The notes below the pieces were generated by a model that was given only the letters and a program-made list of their open reading frames with translations, did not search any database and was not told the DNA's origin. A DNA stretch of 34,075 nt from Candidatus Foliamicus numerosus (GTDB lineage Bacteria; Pseudomonadota; Gammaproteobacteria; Steroidobacterales; Foliamicaceae), in NCBI GenBank assembly GCA_028285945.1, contig JAPYNE010000053.1:1-34075 (forward strand), written 5' to 3'. A program made the position numbers and the translations under genes. Every line of letters starts with the position of its first letter. The stretch's first letter is position 1. Below, in pieces: positions 24,348-32,537 of this stretch.

Positions 24348-25650
24348 GGGCTTGCGGAACAGGAATGCCGAATTCCTGCAGCGTTCTCTGCATGGTCGGC
24401 CGACCGCGCCGCAGGCGGGAGTCGCTGAGCAGGTAGGAGAAGACGTAACCGCATGCAAGCATGAACACGCCGATAAGGAAGCAGTACAGCACCGCCCGAT
24501 CGGGATAGGTGTCCTTCAGGTAGCCCACGTACACCGGTCCGGCAATGCCCGCTGCCGCCCAGGCGGTCAGGATGGCGCCATAGACGGCCGACATCCGCTT
24601 CTGCCCGAACACGTCCAGAACGAACGAGGGCATGGTGGCGAATCCGCCGCCGAAGCAGAGCAGCACGTAGCACACCAGAGCCGAGAATACCCAAGGGTTG
24701 GTTTCGGTCATAAGGATGCCGAACACCACCATCTGGCTGCCCAGCAGGATCCGGAACACCGCCACCCGGCCGATACGGTCGGACAGCAGACCCCAAAACA
24801 AGCGCCCCAGGCCGTTGCACAAGGAACTCACCGCGATCAAAGTCGCACCGTATTCGGCCAGCACCGCCGGCTCGATATCAGGAGCGGCAAGCCCCCACAC
24901 CTCCTGCAGCAATTCGGACTGAAAGCTGATGACCGATATGCCGGCGGCGATATTGCAGAAAAACACGATCCAGAGAACGATGAAGGTGCTGGTGCTCAGA
25001 TAGGGGGTGATCGGCGCAGCCCTCCTGCTCGCGGATTGCGACGAGGGCTTAGGTCCTGACGAAGCGCCGCTAGGCGCCGGCGGATCATTGAGGAATAGAC
25101 TACAAGGAATCAGGATGCATGCGAATATGATGCCCAGCCACAGGAAAACCTGCTCCAGTTCCTGGCCGGTGCGCATCACCAGCAGCGGCGCTAGAACCTT
25201 GCTCAGCAGCAACGCGCCCACGCCGAAACCCATCACAACAATCCCGGTGACCAGCCCCTTGCGGTCCGGGAACCACTTAGCCACGGTTGCCACGGGCGTC
25301 ACGTAGCCCAAGCCGATGCCGGCGCCGCCGACCACGCCGTAACCGAGGTAGAACAGCGGGATGGAACCCAGTTGCAGCGCCCAGGCGGCGATGATGTAGC
25401 CGCCGCAGAACATCAGGCTGCCGGTCAGCGCCAAACGCCTCGGCCCCAGCCTCGGCAGGGCCTGACCCGCCCAAGCCGCGGCCACGCCCAGCGAAAAGAT
25501 GGTGATGCTGAACGCCCAGGCGGTTTGAGTGAAGGTCCATCCCGACTGGCGCACCAGGATGGTCTGGAAAAAGCTCCAAGCATAGACCGTGCCCAGGCAC
25601 ACCTGCAGCATGGTGCATAGAAAAGCGACTAGGACGCGCGGGGTACGCAT
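24343..25650 (-). CDS. Major facilitator superfamily transporter, OFA (oxalate/formate antiporter) family
   Basis: This 435-aa inner-membrane transporter has about 12 hydrophobic helices. OFA-family traits are an early LGTVYAWSFF, the segment YGVVGGAGIGLGYVTPVATVAKWFPDRKGLVTGIVVMGFG, and in the second half NGLGRLFWGLLSDRIGR. A Pro/Ser-rich loop (about 190-215) joins the halves. Members carry small carboxylates such as oxalate, formate or pyruvate; the substrate here is not known. It starts 33 nt after the sensor-HAMP protein on the same strand, so one transcript probably includes the binding protein, sensor and transporter. Confidence 0.93.
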   Translation of the reverse strand: MRTPRVLVAFLCTMLQVCLGTVYAWSFFQTILVRQSGWTFTQTAWAFSITIFSLGVAAAWAGQALPRLGPRRLALTGSLMFCGGYIIAAWALQLGSIPLFYLGYGVVGGAGIGLGYVTPVATVAKWFPDRKGLVTGIVVMGFGVGALLLSKVLAPLLVMRTGQELEQVFLWLGIIFACILIPCSLFLNDPPAPSGASSGPKPSSQSASRRAAPITPYLSTSTFIVLWIVFFCNIAAGISVISFQSELLQEVWGLAAPDIEPAVLAEYGATLIAVSSLCNGLGRLFWGLLSDRIGRVAVFRILLGSQMVVFGILMTETNPWVFSALVCYVLLCFGGGFATMPSFVLDVFGQKRMSAVYGAILTAWAAAGIAGPVYVGYLKDTYPDRAVLYCFLIGVFMLACGYVFSYLLSDSRLRRGRPTMQRTLQEFGIPVPQAR

Positions 25651-25683
25651 TGGCGTGCCTGTCGTTCCGCTGCCCGCGTTTCC

Positions 25684-26427
25684 CTAATCCGCCGGCTGCG
25701 GCGCGGGGCTCATGGCGCCGGGCTCCTTGCCGTTGCGAGCCATGTAGAGGAACAGGCGGGCCAGATGGCCAGCCTCGTCGTTGCGGGCCAGAACGGCTCG
25801 GTCGGCCAGCGCTTCGGGGTCGCCGTCGCGGGCAAGCTCGACCGCATACGCCAGCAGCTCGCCCAAGGGCCGGGCGGCCAGGTTGACCAGCCAGATGGCG
25901 GCCAGCACTCCGATCACTAGGATCACGGCCACTAGGTAGATCTGCTGGCCGATGGCCCTTTGGATCTTGAGCGCGACCACGTCCAAGTCCATTCCCACAT
26001 GCACATGCCCCGCCACGCCCGCAAGGATTGGGCTCCCCACTTCCAGGAATATGCCCAGACCCGGCAGATCGCGCTCCACAGGCTCGGTGCTCCGGTGGTC
26101 CGAGGCGAGGATCTCGTCCGGAATGCCCGGCACGAATGTGTGCGCTAGGTAGTCCCCGGTTTCGCTGGTGATGTAGATGTAGCGTATGCCTTGGATCTCG
26201 ATGAACTGGTCCACCAGCGACTGTAGAGTGGCCAAGTCACGGTTGAGGAGGATGTCCACGCTGGAATTGGCCACCGTCTTGGCGATATTGCTGGTGTTAA
26301 TCTCGTATTCCGCCGAAATCTCGGTGCTAACCGTGATCACGCACAGGATGGAGGTGGAGAGCACAATAGCGCCGAACATGGCGAATATGCCAAAGCGCGT
26401 GCGCTGAAACAGTTTTTCAATTTTCAT
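25684..26427 (-). CDS. Membrane sensor protein with periplasmic domain and HAMP, no output domain
   Basis: This 247-aa protein has one transmembrane helix (about 12-34), a periplasmic domain (about 35-160) with features of a small CACHE-like ligand domain (LATLQSLVDQFIEIQGIRYIYITSETGDYLAHT), a second helix (about 162-185), and a HAMP-like region (about 186-234) that starts LAARPLGELLAYAVEL. It then ends in a short tail, so no kinase, cyclase or methyl-accepting domain is present. The ATG at 26427 lies 1 nt after the binding-protein stop, which argues for coupled translation. It may relay ligand state to a separate protein, but that is inference. Confidence 0.8.
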   Translation of the reverse strand: MKIEKLFQRTRFGIFAMFGAIVLSTSILCVITVSTEISAEYEINTSNIAKTVANSSVDILLNRDLATLQSLVDQFIEIQGIRYIYITSETGDYLAHTFVPGIPDEILASDHRSTEPVERDLPGLGIFLEVGSPILAGVAGHVHVGMDLDVVALKIQRAIGQQIYLVAVILVIGVLAAIWLVNLAARPLGELLAYAVELARDGDPEALADRAVLARNDEAGHLARLFLYMARNGKEPGAMSPAPQPAD

Positions 26428-26428
26428 G

Positions 26429-27751
26429 TCATGCAAACTTGGCTTGCCAGTCCTCCAAGGGCACGAAACGCCCCTCTTCCACCACGGTGTAATAGACGGT
26501 TTGCAGCCCTTGCCGGCGGTCCGGCCCGAAGGACACCCGCTCGCCCACGCCAAGGTCGAAATCACTCACCGAAAAAACCGCCTGTTCCAGCCGGGCGCGC
26601 CTAACGTCGCCGCCAAGGCGGCGAAGAATTTCCGCCAGCAGCTTGGCGTTCAAAAAGCCTTCCAAGCTGCCGAAACTCTGTGGAAGAGCCGCATATTCCT
26701 CCTTGACCAGTTCTTCGGGCACCTGCGGGTTGTAGCGCTCCATCAGTTCCCGGTATTCCCTGACCGCCGGAATCGAGAGATCCTCGTAGCTGGGAACGAC
26801 CTGCGAGTTCACCAGCAGCCGCGTGTAACGCTCGCTGTCCTCGCGCCCTTCGGTGAGGAGATTGAGCAGGTTCTCGCTGCCGACAAAGGACAGGTTGGCG
26901 ATCGGCACCTCGAGTCCCAAGTCCACCGCATCGCGCGCAAAGGCGGCGCAGGCGGCGTATGAACCGATGCAGATGACCGCCTCCGGCGCGGCGCTCTTGA
27001 GGATCTCGACCTGCTGGCGCATGCTGCCGGTGAACTTCGCGCCGCGGCCGTAGGTTGCCTCGCCGGCGATCCGTTCCCCGTGCCGGGCCAACGCGGATCG
27101 CACTCCTGCCCAGCCGCTGCGTCCGTAGGCATCCATCTGGTAGAAGACGCCGATGCGCCGCCTCCCGATGCGCACGAAGTTATCCACCAGTCCTGCCGTC
27201 TCCTGACCGTAGGAGGCGCGAAGATTGAATGCGAATTCCCCGTACGGAGGCTGCCGCTGCGGCTGCGCGCCTGTGAAGGGGAAAAACATGTAGATGTTTT
27301 CGCTCTGGAACTTCTTCAGAATCGGCAGAACGCGGGTGACGGTGGGCGTGCCAACGTAGCCGAACAGCAGAAACACCTGATCCTCGAGCATCAGCTGCAT
27401 GGTGTTTTCCACGCACGGGTCCGGCTGGTAGCCATCGTCGTACATCTTGAGCGCGATCCGCCGCCCGTTGATGCCGCCGCTGGCGTTGACGTGCGCGAAG
27501 CAGGCGGCAGCGCCGCGGTAGAGCTCGGTGCCCAAACCCCGCGACGGCCCGGAAAACGCCGCGGACACGCCAAGCACAATGTCATCGGATTCCGCGCCAT
27601 CGGCACCGCTGTCGATGCCCGGCAACACGGTGGCCGCGCGCAATGAAACCGCCCAAGGGGCCGTCAGCAACGCCGCCAAGCCCGATTCGACCAGACGCCT
27701 TCTGCTGAGCTTAATGTTCAGAACTAAACCTGACACGATGCCTGCGCACAC
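26429..27751 (-). CDS. ABC-type periplasmic ligand-binding protein, LivK/Peripla_BP_6-like
   Basis: This 440-aa protein looks like branched-chain amino acid/amide binding proteins. A Ser-Arg-Arg-Arg-Leu motif (16-20) followed by a hydrophobic stretch to about residue 39 suggests a Tat-like export signal. Seen afterwards: IVLGVSAAFSGPSRGLGTELYRGAAACFAHVNASGG, FGYVGTPTVTRVLP, YQMDAYGRSGWAG, and QSFGSLEGFLNAKLLAE. The GTG at 27751 is supported by AAGG about 6 nt upstream. No ABC permease or ATPase is adjacent; the partner is instead a sensor-HAMP protein and an OFA transporter, so it may serve sensing rather than transport. Confidence 0.9.
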   Translation of the reverse strand: MCAGIVSGLVLNIKLSRRRLVESGLAALLTAPWAVSLRAATVLPGIDSGADGAESDDIVLGVSAAFSGPSRGLGTELYRGAAACFAHVNASGGINGRRIALKMYDDGYQPDPCVENTMQLMLEDQVFLLFGYVGTPTVTRVLPILKKFQSENIYMFFPFTGAQPQRQPPYGEFAFNLRASYGQETAGLVDNFVRIGRRRIGVFYQMDAYGRSGWAGVRSALARHGERIAGEATYGRGAKFTGSMRQQVEILKSAAPEAVICIGSYAACAAFARDAVDLGLEVPIANLSFVGSENLLNLLTEGREDSERYTRLLVNSQVVPSYEDLSIPAVREYRELMERYNPQVPEELVKEEYAALPQSFGSLEGFLNAKLLAEILRRLGGDVRRARLEQAVFSVSDFDLGVGERVSFGPDRRQGLQTVYYTVVEEGRFVPLEDWQAKFA

Positions 27752-27869
27752 ACATGCCCTTCTTCCAATAATAAAGCCGAATGCCTGATCCTAACCAGCG
27801 GGGTGCTGCGGGTCAATCAGCGCGCCATCCGAAAGCCGGAACGCGATCAGCCCTTTGACTGCCACGACA

Positions 27870-28361
27870 CTAGTTTCCGCGCGCCGCCACGCGCGCCGCC
27901 AGGAGCCCCTCAACTTCCACAAGACGCCTGGAGCTCGGGTTGATGCGCTTGCCCCGCTCAAGGTCCTCAGCCGCCCGCTTGAGCTGTCCCGTGAGCACAA
28001 ACAATACCGCGCGGTTGGAGTATGCCCTCCAGTTATTCCTCATGATTCGCAGCGCTTCGTTGCAATGCTCGCGCGCATTCTGCAACTGCGAGGCCATCAG
28101 GTAGCCGGCGCAAAGGTTGCTGTGCGCCGCCGAACGGGTCTTCACGCTGTGGGCCCTGCCTGTCGGCGAACGCAGCCCGGCGAGCGTCAGGCGAATGCCC
28201 TCATCGTAGTCGCCCAGCCTCAGGGCCATTGCCCCCTCGCTGAGATTCGGATCGGCGCCGAATACCGACTGCGCATGGGTGTGCTGAGCCCAGGCAGGCG
28301 AAGTGGAAAGCAGGGCCGATCCGAGCAGGAGCGTGCGGAATATGCGAGCCGTGTTTGTCAT
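27870..28361 (-). CDS. Small secreted/periplasmic TPR-like protein
   Basis: This 163-aa protein has an N-terminal signal peptide (MTNTARIFRTLLLGSALLSTSPAWA) and then about three helical repeats of TPR type, for example GAMALRLGDYDEGIRLTLAGL, AHSNLCAGYLMASQLQNAREHCNEALRI and AYSNRAVLFVLTGQLKRAAEDLERGKRINP. TPRs mediate protein-protein contacts. The ATG at 28361 overlaps the stop of the flavoprotein gene by ATGA; an in-frame ATG at 28379 is possible. Its specific function is unknown. The 118 nt between it and the binding-protein gene at 27751 carry no clear gene. Confidence 0.82.
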   Translation of the reverse strand: MTNTARIFRTLLLGSALLSTSPAWAQHTHAQSVFGADPNLSEGAMALRLGDYDEGIRLTLAGLRSPTGRAHSVKTRSAAHSNLCAGYLMASQLQNAREHCNEALRIMRNNWRAYSNRAVLFVLTGQLKRAAEDLERGKRINPSSRRLVEVEGLLAARVAARGN

Positions 28362-29842
28362 GATTTGCTGCCTTGGCATGACAACTCCGACAGCAGCACG
28401 CTTTGCCCGTCGGGCTGCATGATACGGCAGTGCTCGCGGCGCAGCAGACGCGGCTCGGCCACGCCGCAGGAATGCGCGATGATCTTGAGCTCCTCCTCAA
28501 CGCGGCGCTGATAGTTGGCCACGCTCACCGCCTTGGCGGGGGGATTCAGTCCCCGCTGAAGGCGGGGGTTGTGGGTGGTGATTCCGGTGGGGCAGGTGTT
28601 CTTGTTGCAGCGCATCGCCTGTATGCAGCCCAGCGCGAACATGAAGCCGCGTGCCGACACCGCAAAATCGGCGCCGGCGCAGAGCGCCCAGGCCACCTCC
28701 GCGGGCGTTACCAGCTTACCGCTGGCCACAACCCGCACCCGGTCGCGCAAGCCGTGTCGGTTCAGCGCGTCCACAACGATGATAAGGCTTTCGGCGATCA
28801 GCATGCCCACGTTATCCATAAGGGGCATTGGGGCCGCCCCGGTGCCGCCATCGCCGGAATCCACGGTGATGAAGTCCGGAGCGCTGTCGGGGCCGCGCTG
28901 GTTGATGAGTTCCAGCAACTCGTCGAGCCACCGCGGGTTGCCGACCACGGCCTTGTAGCCGGTGGGCTTGCCACCGATATCGCGGACCCGGTTGATCAAG
29001 TCCAGCAGCTCCCCGCTATTGCTCACCTCCCGGTGCCTGTTGGGGCTTATCGCATCCTGCCCGGCACGAATGCCGCGAATCCAGGCGATCTCCTTGGTCA
29101 CCTTCCCGCCCGGCAGGATTCCGCCCTTGCCCGGCTTGGCGCCTTGGCTGAGCTTGATCTCGATCATCTTCACCTGCGGCTCGGCGCCGATCCCCTTCAG
29201 CCGCTTCTCGCAAAGCGCGCCGTCGGGCGTGCGAATGCCGTTCTTGGCGGTGCCGAACTGGAACACCACATCGTTGCCGGCCTCCAGGTGCCAGGGAGAA
29301 AGCCCGCCCTCGCCGGTGTTCATCCAGCATCCGGCCTGCGCGGCGCCCTTGCCCAGCGCCATCACCGCCGGCCTGGATATGGCGCCGAAGCTCATTCCGG
29401 AGATATGAAAAATGCGGTTGGTCGCGTAAGGATTCGGCCCGTTCGGGCCCACAGTCACCTCCGAAGTGTCCCGGCATTCCTCATCCAGAAGGCTGAAAGG
29501 CGCGTTCACGAAAATGGAGGTGCCCGTCACGCGCGTTTCCCGGGTGGAGCCGAAGGCCACAGTCATGGAGCCGGCGCTTGCGGCGCGTTCCACCCAGCCG
29601 CGCTGGGCCCGGTTGAAAGGCAGTTCCTCCCGGTCCATGGCGAACATGTATTGCCGCATGAACTCTCCCAAGGACTCGAAAATAGGCCGGAACCGACCGA
29701 TAACCGGATAGTTGCGGCGCACGGCGTTGCCGGTCTGCGCCAGATCCACGAACAGCAGAACGAACAGAACGAGAAGCGTTGTCCCAACCGCCACAAGGAA
29801 TAGGCTGGCCAAAACATGCAAGGCCTGATCAACAAAGTGCAT
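28358..29842 (-). CDS. Membrane-anchored FMN-binding glutamate synthase-like protein
   Basis: This 494-aa protein matches the central and FMN domains of glutamate synthase but lacks the N-terminal amidotransferase and the C-terminal beta-helix domain. Seen: an N-terminal hydrophobic helix (about 10-33), GMSFGAISRPAVMALGKGA, NTGEGGLSPWH, QGAKPGKGGILPGGKVT, DFITVDSGDGGTGAAP, and the iron-sulfur motif C-x5-C-x4-C in CIQAMRCNKNTCPTG. It therefore probably binds FMN and a 3Fe-4S cluster; the reaction is uncertain. ATG at 29842; an upstream TTG (29851) is less likely. It lies 38 nt downstream of the tRNA gene on the same strand. Confidence 0.92.
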   Translation of the reverse strand: MHFVDQALHVLASLFLVAVGTTLLVLFVLLFVDLAQTGNAVRRNYPVIGRFRPIFESLGEFMRQYMFAMDREELPFNRAQRGWVERAASAGSMTVAFGSTRETRVTGTSIFVNAPFSLLDEECRDTSEVTVGPNGPNPYATNRIFHISGMSFGAISRPAVMALGKGAAQAGCWMNTGEGGLSPWHLEAGNDVVFQFGTAKNGIRTPDGALCEKRLKGIGAEPQVKMIEIKLSQGAKPGKGGILPGGKVTKEIAWIRGIRAGQDAISPNRHREVSNSGELLDLINRVRDIGGKPTGYKAVVGNPRWLDELLELINQRGPDSAPDFITVDSGDGGTGAAPMPLMDNVGMLIAESLIIVVDALNRHGLRDRVRVVASGKLVTPAEVAWALCAGADFAVSARGFMFALGCIQAMRCNKNTCPTGITTHNPRLQRGLNPPAKAVSVANYQRRVEEELKIIAHSCGVAEPRLLRREHCRIMQPDGQSVLLSELSCQGSKS

Positions 29843-29880
29843 CGCGCTCAAAATCCCATAGGCTCAACTCAAGCCGCAGC

Positions 29881-29956
29881 TGGTGGGCCCGGCAGGATTC
29901 GAACCTGCGACCAAGTGGTTATGAGCCACCTGCTCTTACCACTGAGCTACAGGCCC
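29881..29956 (-). tRNA. tRNA with CAU anticodon, probably tRNA-Ile2 (lysidine-modified)
   Basis: A full cloverleaf is readable on the minus strand: acceptor GGGCCTG paired with CGGGCCC (one T.G), D-arm GCTC/GAGC, anticodon stem with loop CTCATAA, T-arm GCAGG-TTCGAAT-CCTGC, and an encoded CCA. The anticodon CAU could be Met or Ile2. The D-loop, anticodon-stem and variable-loop pattern (CACTTGGTCGC) is closer to the E. coli tRNA-Ile2 I recall than to elongator tRNA-Met, so Ile2, decoding AUA after TilS lysidine modification, is favoured. It is not initiator tRNA, since the anticodon stem lacks GGG/CCC. Confidence 0.93.
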
Positions 29957-30051
29957 TCATGAATTCATAGAGTATATCTCCACTAAAGCCTTGTGCAGGC
30001 ATCAGCGGGATGCGGGATGCGGGAACGGCCAGCCAAGCAACCGCTTCCGCC

Positions 30052-30669
30052 CTATCGGGGATTGTGCATTCCCCGCGCCTTGATGACGGACTCCGGAGGG
30101 CAGGAGCGAGACAGCGCAGCAAGGCGCGCGCGAGCCTGAAGCTGGGGATCGCCGGTCCTGGCAGCGTGAATAAGATCGTTCCAGAGTTGTGGCCTGTCAG
30201 TGAAGCAGGCGGCGAGGATCTTGTCCGCATAGAGCGCCAGAACCTGAATATCCCCAAAACTCAGGTTCCTCAAGGAATCCCCGGACGAGGCGGACCCACC
30301 CAGCCATAGCGACGACAAACTATGATTCTGCTGCGCATCCTGAATCAGCCAAGTCAGTAAAGAAGCAGTAAATCTCTGTGCCGCAACCTCCACGTCCTCA
30401 GTCAGGCGGGAACTTTCGCCCTGCCGGTCGTGAACCGCGGAAACATCCGTCGCGGCCTGGCGCGCGGCAGTCACCAGAAGCATAGGCACCGTGGCCGCGG
30501 CGTCGCGCTGCGACGGCTCCAGTTCCGCAATTCTCAGACACAGCTCTGCGGGCAATCCGTAGTAGCCGCCTTCGCGGCCCAAAACCTGCAGCGCTATCAG
30601 ATCAAGGAAACGTCGGTTGATTTCGTATACCTCATTGAGCCTTTTGCCCTCTCCAAGCGCTTCTTCCAT
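30052..30669 (-). CDS. FlhD-like regulator with two tandem FlhD-like regions (putative)
   Basis: This 205-aa protein is not assigned with certainty. Residues about 11-70 read like FlhD (NEVYEINRRFLDLIALQVL... GLPAELCLRIAEL...Q), compared with the E. coli pattern IYDINLSYLLLAQRLI...LGINEEMATTLAALT. Residues about 96-170 give a second FlhD-like match (LLTWLIQD...LRNLSFGDIQVLALYADKILAACF) to LTLPQMVKLAETNQLVCHF. FlhD pairs with FlhC as a transcription activator. The ATG at 30669 follows a strong GGAGGAGG; the frame extends further upstream but without support. The divergent neighbour is FlhC-like, which strengthens the reading. No flagellar genes are in the window. Confidence 0.6.
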   Translation of the reverse strand: MEEALGEGKRLNEVYEINRRFLDLIALQVLGREGGYYGLPAELCLRIAELEPSQRDAAATVPMLLVTAARQAATDVSAVHDRQGESSRLTEDVEVAAQRFTASLLTWLIQDAQQNHSLSSLWLGGSASSGDSLRNLSFGDIQVLALYADKILAACFTDRPQLWNDLIHAARTGDPQLQARARLAALSRSCPPESVIKARGMHNPR

Positions 30670-30881
30670 AGCCTCCTCCTCACATTGAGCTGCGCACTCC
30701 TGCCCTCCCCATATGCCGACAGGATGCAAATCCGGCCGAATCCAGACCCACCGCATGGTGGCCATCATGGGCCGGCTGCTATTGAGACAGCCTCCGCTAT
30801 GAGGATCAACCCCAAAAAGGCGGCGAAAATACCCAATTTTTCGTTTGCATTTTCGATCCGGACTCGTTACATATTCACAAC
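30670..30881. promoter_or_regulatory. Divergent regulatory region between FlhD-like and FlhC-like genes
   Basis: This 212-nt gap separates the two start codons. On the minus side GGAGGAGG (about 30671-30678) serves the FlhD-like gene. The CCACC-GCAT-GGTGG inverted repeat (about 30750-30763) is a candidate operator. On the plus side an AT-rich tract with TTGCAT and TTACAT 16 nt apart ends only a few bases before the ATG at 30882, which could mean a leaderless or very short leader transcript. No gene is seen inside. Confidence 0.4.
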
Positions 30882-31451
30882 ATGCGTGTAACGCAAAGCC
30901 GTTATGCAGGGGAGTTGAACCGATTCGCGCTGGCGGTGCGGATGCTGCGCCTGCAAGCGCGCACCGGTACCATCGCCCGTTATACGGGGCTGTCCAACGA
31001 CCGGATACGCAAGGCTTATGCCAACTATGTGCTTGAACACGGCCACAACAAGTTGCCGCACCGCAAGCGCGGGCGGCCGCCGAGCCGAATCGACCGATTT
31101 CTGAGCACGCCGCAAAGGCTTTGCGAATCCACAGTTCTGGCGGCGCTCTTCATGCATGCCGGACTGCTCGTCCGCGGCGAGCTGTCTCGATGCCATGTTC
31201 CCCGGAATCTGACCCGGCTGATGATGGGGCTACGCCTTTGCGATGCCTACGACATGTACCGAACGCTGATTCCGCAGGGACATATCAACCTGGAAGTGGC
31301 TGCCGTGCTGCTGCGGGCGATCGGCGAGACCCAGGAACTCATCATGACCTTTTGCAGCACCTGCCAAGCAGTTTATGTGCAGGATGCGTATGCGCTCGAC
31401 TACGGTCGCGGACCGTGCTGCGACCGGATGCCGCAGTGCGCGCGGTACTGA
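30882..31451 (+). CDS. FlhC-like transcriptional regulator
   Basis: This 189-aa protein resembles FlhC, the DNA-binding partner of FlhD. Seen: an N-terminal helical part with ARTGTIARYTGLSNDRIRKAY, matching the LQMLESETQLSRGRLIKLY region of E. coli FlhC as I recall it, a central basic stretch KLPHRKRGRPPSRI, and a C-terminal Cys set C158-x2-C161 and C179, C180, C186, like the FlhC zinc site though the second pair has an unusual CC-x4-C spacing. E. coli FlhC is 192 aa, so length fits. ATG at 30882, without a clear ribosome site. Divergent from the FlhD-like gene. Target genes are unknown. Confidence 0.72.
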   Translation: MRVTQSRYAGELNRFALAVRMLRLQARTGTIARYTGLSNDRIRKAYANYVLEHGHNKLPHRKRGRPPSRIDRFLSTPQRLCESTVLAALFMHAGLLVRGELSRCHVPRNLTRLMMGLRLCDAYDMYRTLIPQGHINLEVAAVLLRAIGETQELIMTFCSTCQAVYVQDAYALDYGRGPCCDRMPQCARY

Positions 31452-31481
31452 GCGATAAAACGCGAAGAGGCGGAACGCCAG

Positions 31482-31496
31482 GCGGCGAAACGCCGC
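31482..31496. terminator. Hairpin between convergent genes
   Basis: A GCGGCG-AAA-CGCCGC hairpin (6-bp stem, 3-nt loop) sits in the 52-nt gap between the FlhC-like gene and the convergent NmrA-like gene, preceded by a small GGCG-GAA-CGCC hairpin. It lacks a U tract on either strand, so it is only a possible bidirectional terminator. Confidence 0.35.
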
Positions 31497-31503
31497 GGTC
31501 GAT

Positions 31504-32367
31504 TCAGGCTTCCCTTGTAGCCGCCAGTTCGGCGACAAAGGCATCGAATGTTCGCAGCGGATGACCGACCGCCTCCTCGGAGGCCGCCACCGCCGCCGCG
31601 TCCGCTGCCGGTCCATTCTTCTGCATGGAGAGAAGCATTTTCTTCAGCGATTCCAGCAGCCATGGAGCGATGAACGCCTTGATCGGCTCGGCCCATTTCT
31701 CGATGTCGTCGCCGCCGTAGCGGACTTCGCGCCCGAAGTGACGGGCATAGACCGCCGCCGCGCCCGGACCGCTGATGGTGTCCGGGCCGTATAGCTCGTA
31801 TTCGGCGCCGGCATGCCCATCCTCGGTTAGCGCGCGAACAGCGCAATCGGCGATATCGCGGGTATCCACGCGGTTCGTGCCGATCGAGCCGATGGGCATG
31901 GGATAGACGCCGTATTCGCGTACCGCCTGCACAATGGAGAGGTCGGTTTGATTGAAGTAGCCGGGACGCAAAATGGTGTACTCGCAGCCGCTTTCACGGA
32001 TCGCTTGCTCAATGGGCAGCTTGCTGCGGTTGTGAGGAATGGGAGGCTCCTCGCCGGGACCCTGCACCGACAGGAAAACGATCCGCCGCGCGCCGGCCGT
32101 CCGTGCCGCGTTCACCGCATTGAGCCCGCGCGCGGTCTCGGTTTCGCCGTTGGCGGTAATCATAAAAAGTTGATCGACACCGTCAAGCGCCGCATCCAGG
32201 CCTGCGCCGGTCTCCATATCCGCGACAGCGCCGCTTGCGCCCCGGGGAAGGGCGGCGAATTTCTCCTCCGAGCGGCTGAGGGCGCGTACCGAATGACCTT
32301 GGGCAATGAGAGCGGAAACGGCGGGGCGACCAACATTTCCGGTGGCCCCGGCAACAACGATCGGCAT
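31504..32367 (-). CDS. NmrA-like NAD(P)-binding protein
   Basis: This 287-aa protein belongs to the atypical short-chain dehydrogenase (NmrA/TMR) group. Seen: a dinucleotide-binding MPIVVAGATGNVGRPAV (GxxGxxG), RALSRSEEK, ADMETGAGLDAALDGVDQLFMIT, IVFLSVQGPG, and YTILRPGYFNQ, which is the usual place of the substrate/YxxxK region, here lacking a clear Tyr-x3-Lys. Such proteins may sense NAD(P) redox state or act as reductases. The ATG at 32367 with AGGA upstream is preferred over a longer TTG/ATG-like frame to 32466. It is convergent with the FlhC-like gene and divergent from the next gene. Confidence 0.88.
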   Translation of the reverse strand: MPIVVAGATGNVGRPAVSALIAQGHSVRALSRSEEKFAALPRGASGAVADMETGAGLDAALDGVDQLFMITANGETETARGLNAVNAARTAGARRIVFLSVQGPGEEPPIPHNRSKLPIEQAIRESGCEYTILRPGYFNQTDLSIVQAVREYGVYPMPIGSIGTNRVDTRDIADCAVRALTEDGHAGAEYELYGPDTISGPGAAAVYARHFGREVRYGGDDIEKWAEPIKAFIAPWLLESLKKMLLSMQKNGPAADAAAVAASEEAVGHPLRTFDAFVAELAATREA

Positions 32368-32499
32368 ATGCGGTAATCCTATGTTCGCAAACGTTCGGGA
32401 GCACATGATTATACGAGCGCCGCCCCCGGCCGCTTCCCTGAATCTCTGGAACAGCAGGCCGGGCAAGCGCCTTCCCCGCTTCCTTGCGCAATAGCCGAT

Positions 32500-32528
32500 T
32501 TGTGCGGCGCAGAGCCGCCGGGTAGAAT
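32500..32528 (+). promoter_or_regulatory. Probable promoter of the 98-aa gene and HMG-CoA lyase
   Basis: A -35-like TTGTGC (32500-32505) and a -10-like TAGAAT (32523-32528) are 17 nt apart. The predicted transcription start would fall only a few bases before the ATG at 32538, and no ribosome site precedes it, which hints at a leaderless transcript. Confidence 0.45.
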
Positions 32529-32537
32529 GGGGCGGCT

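Noticed and set aside
27752-28000. A 69-aa minus-strand frame at 27791-28000 as a separate gene
   Set aside because: It is mostly a shadow of the TPR gene, with no ribosome site or recognisable domain.
29881-29956. tRNA-Met (elongator or initiator)
   Set aside because: The anticodon is CAU, but stem and variable-loop sequence is nearer to tRNA-Ile2, and the GGG/CCC stem of the initiator is absent; elongator Met is not fully excluded.
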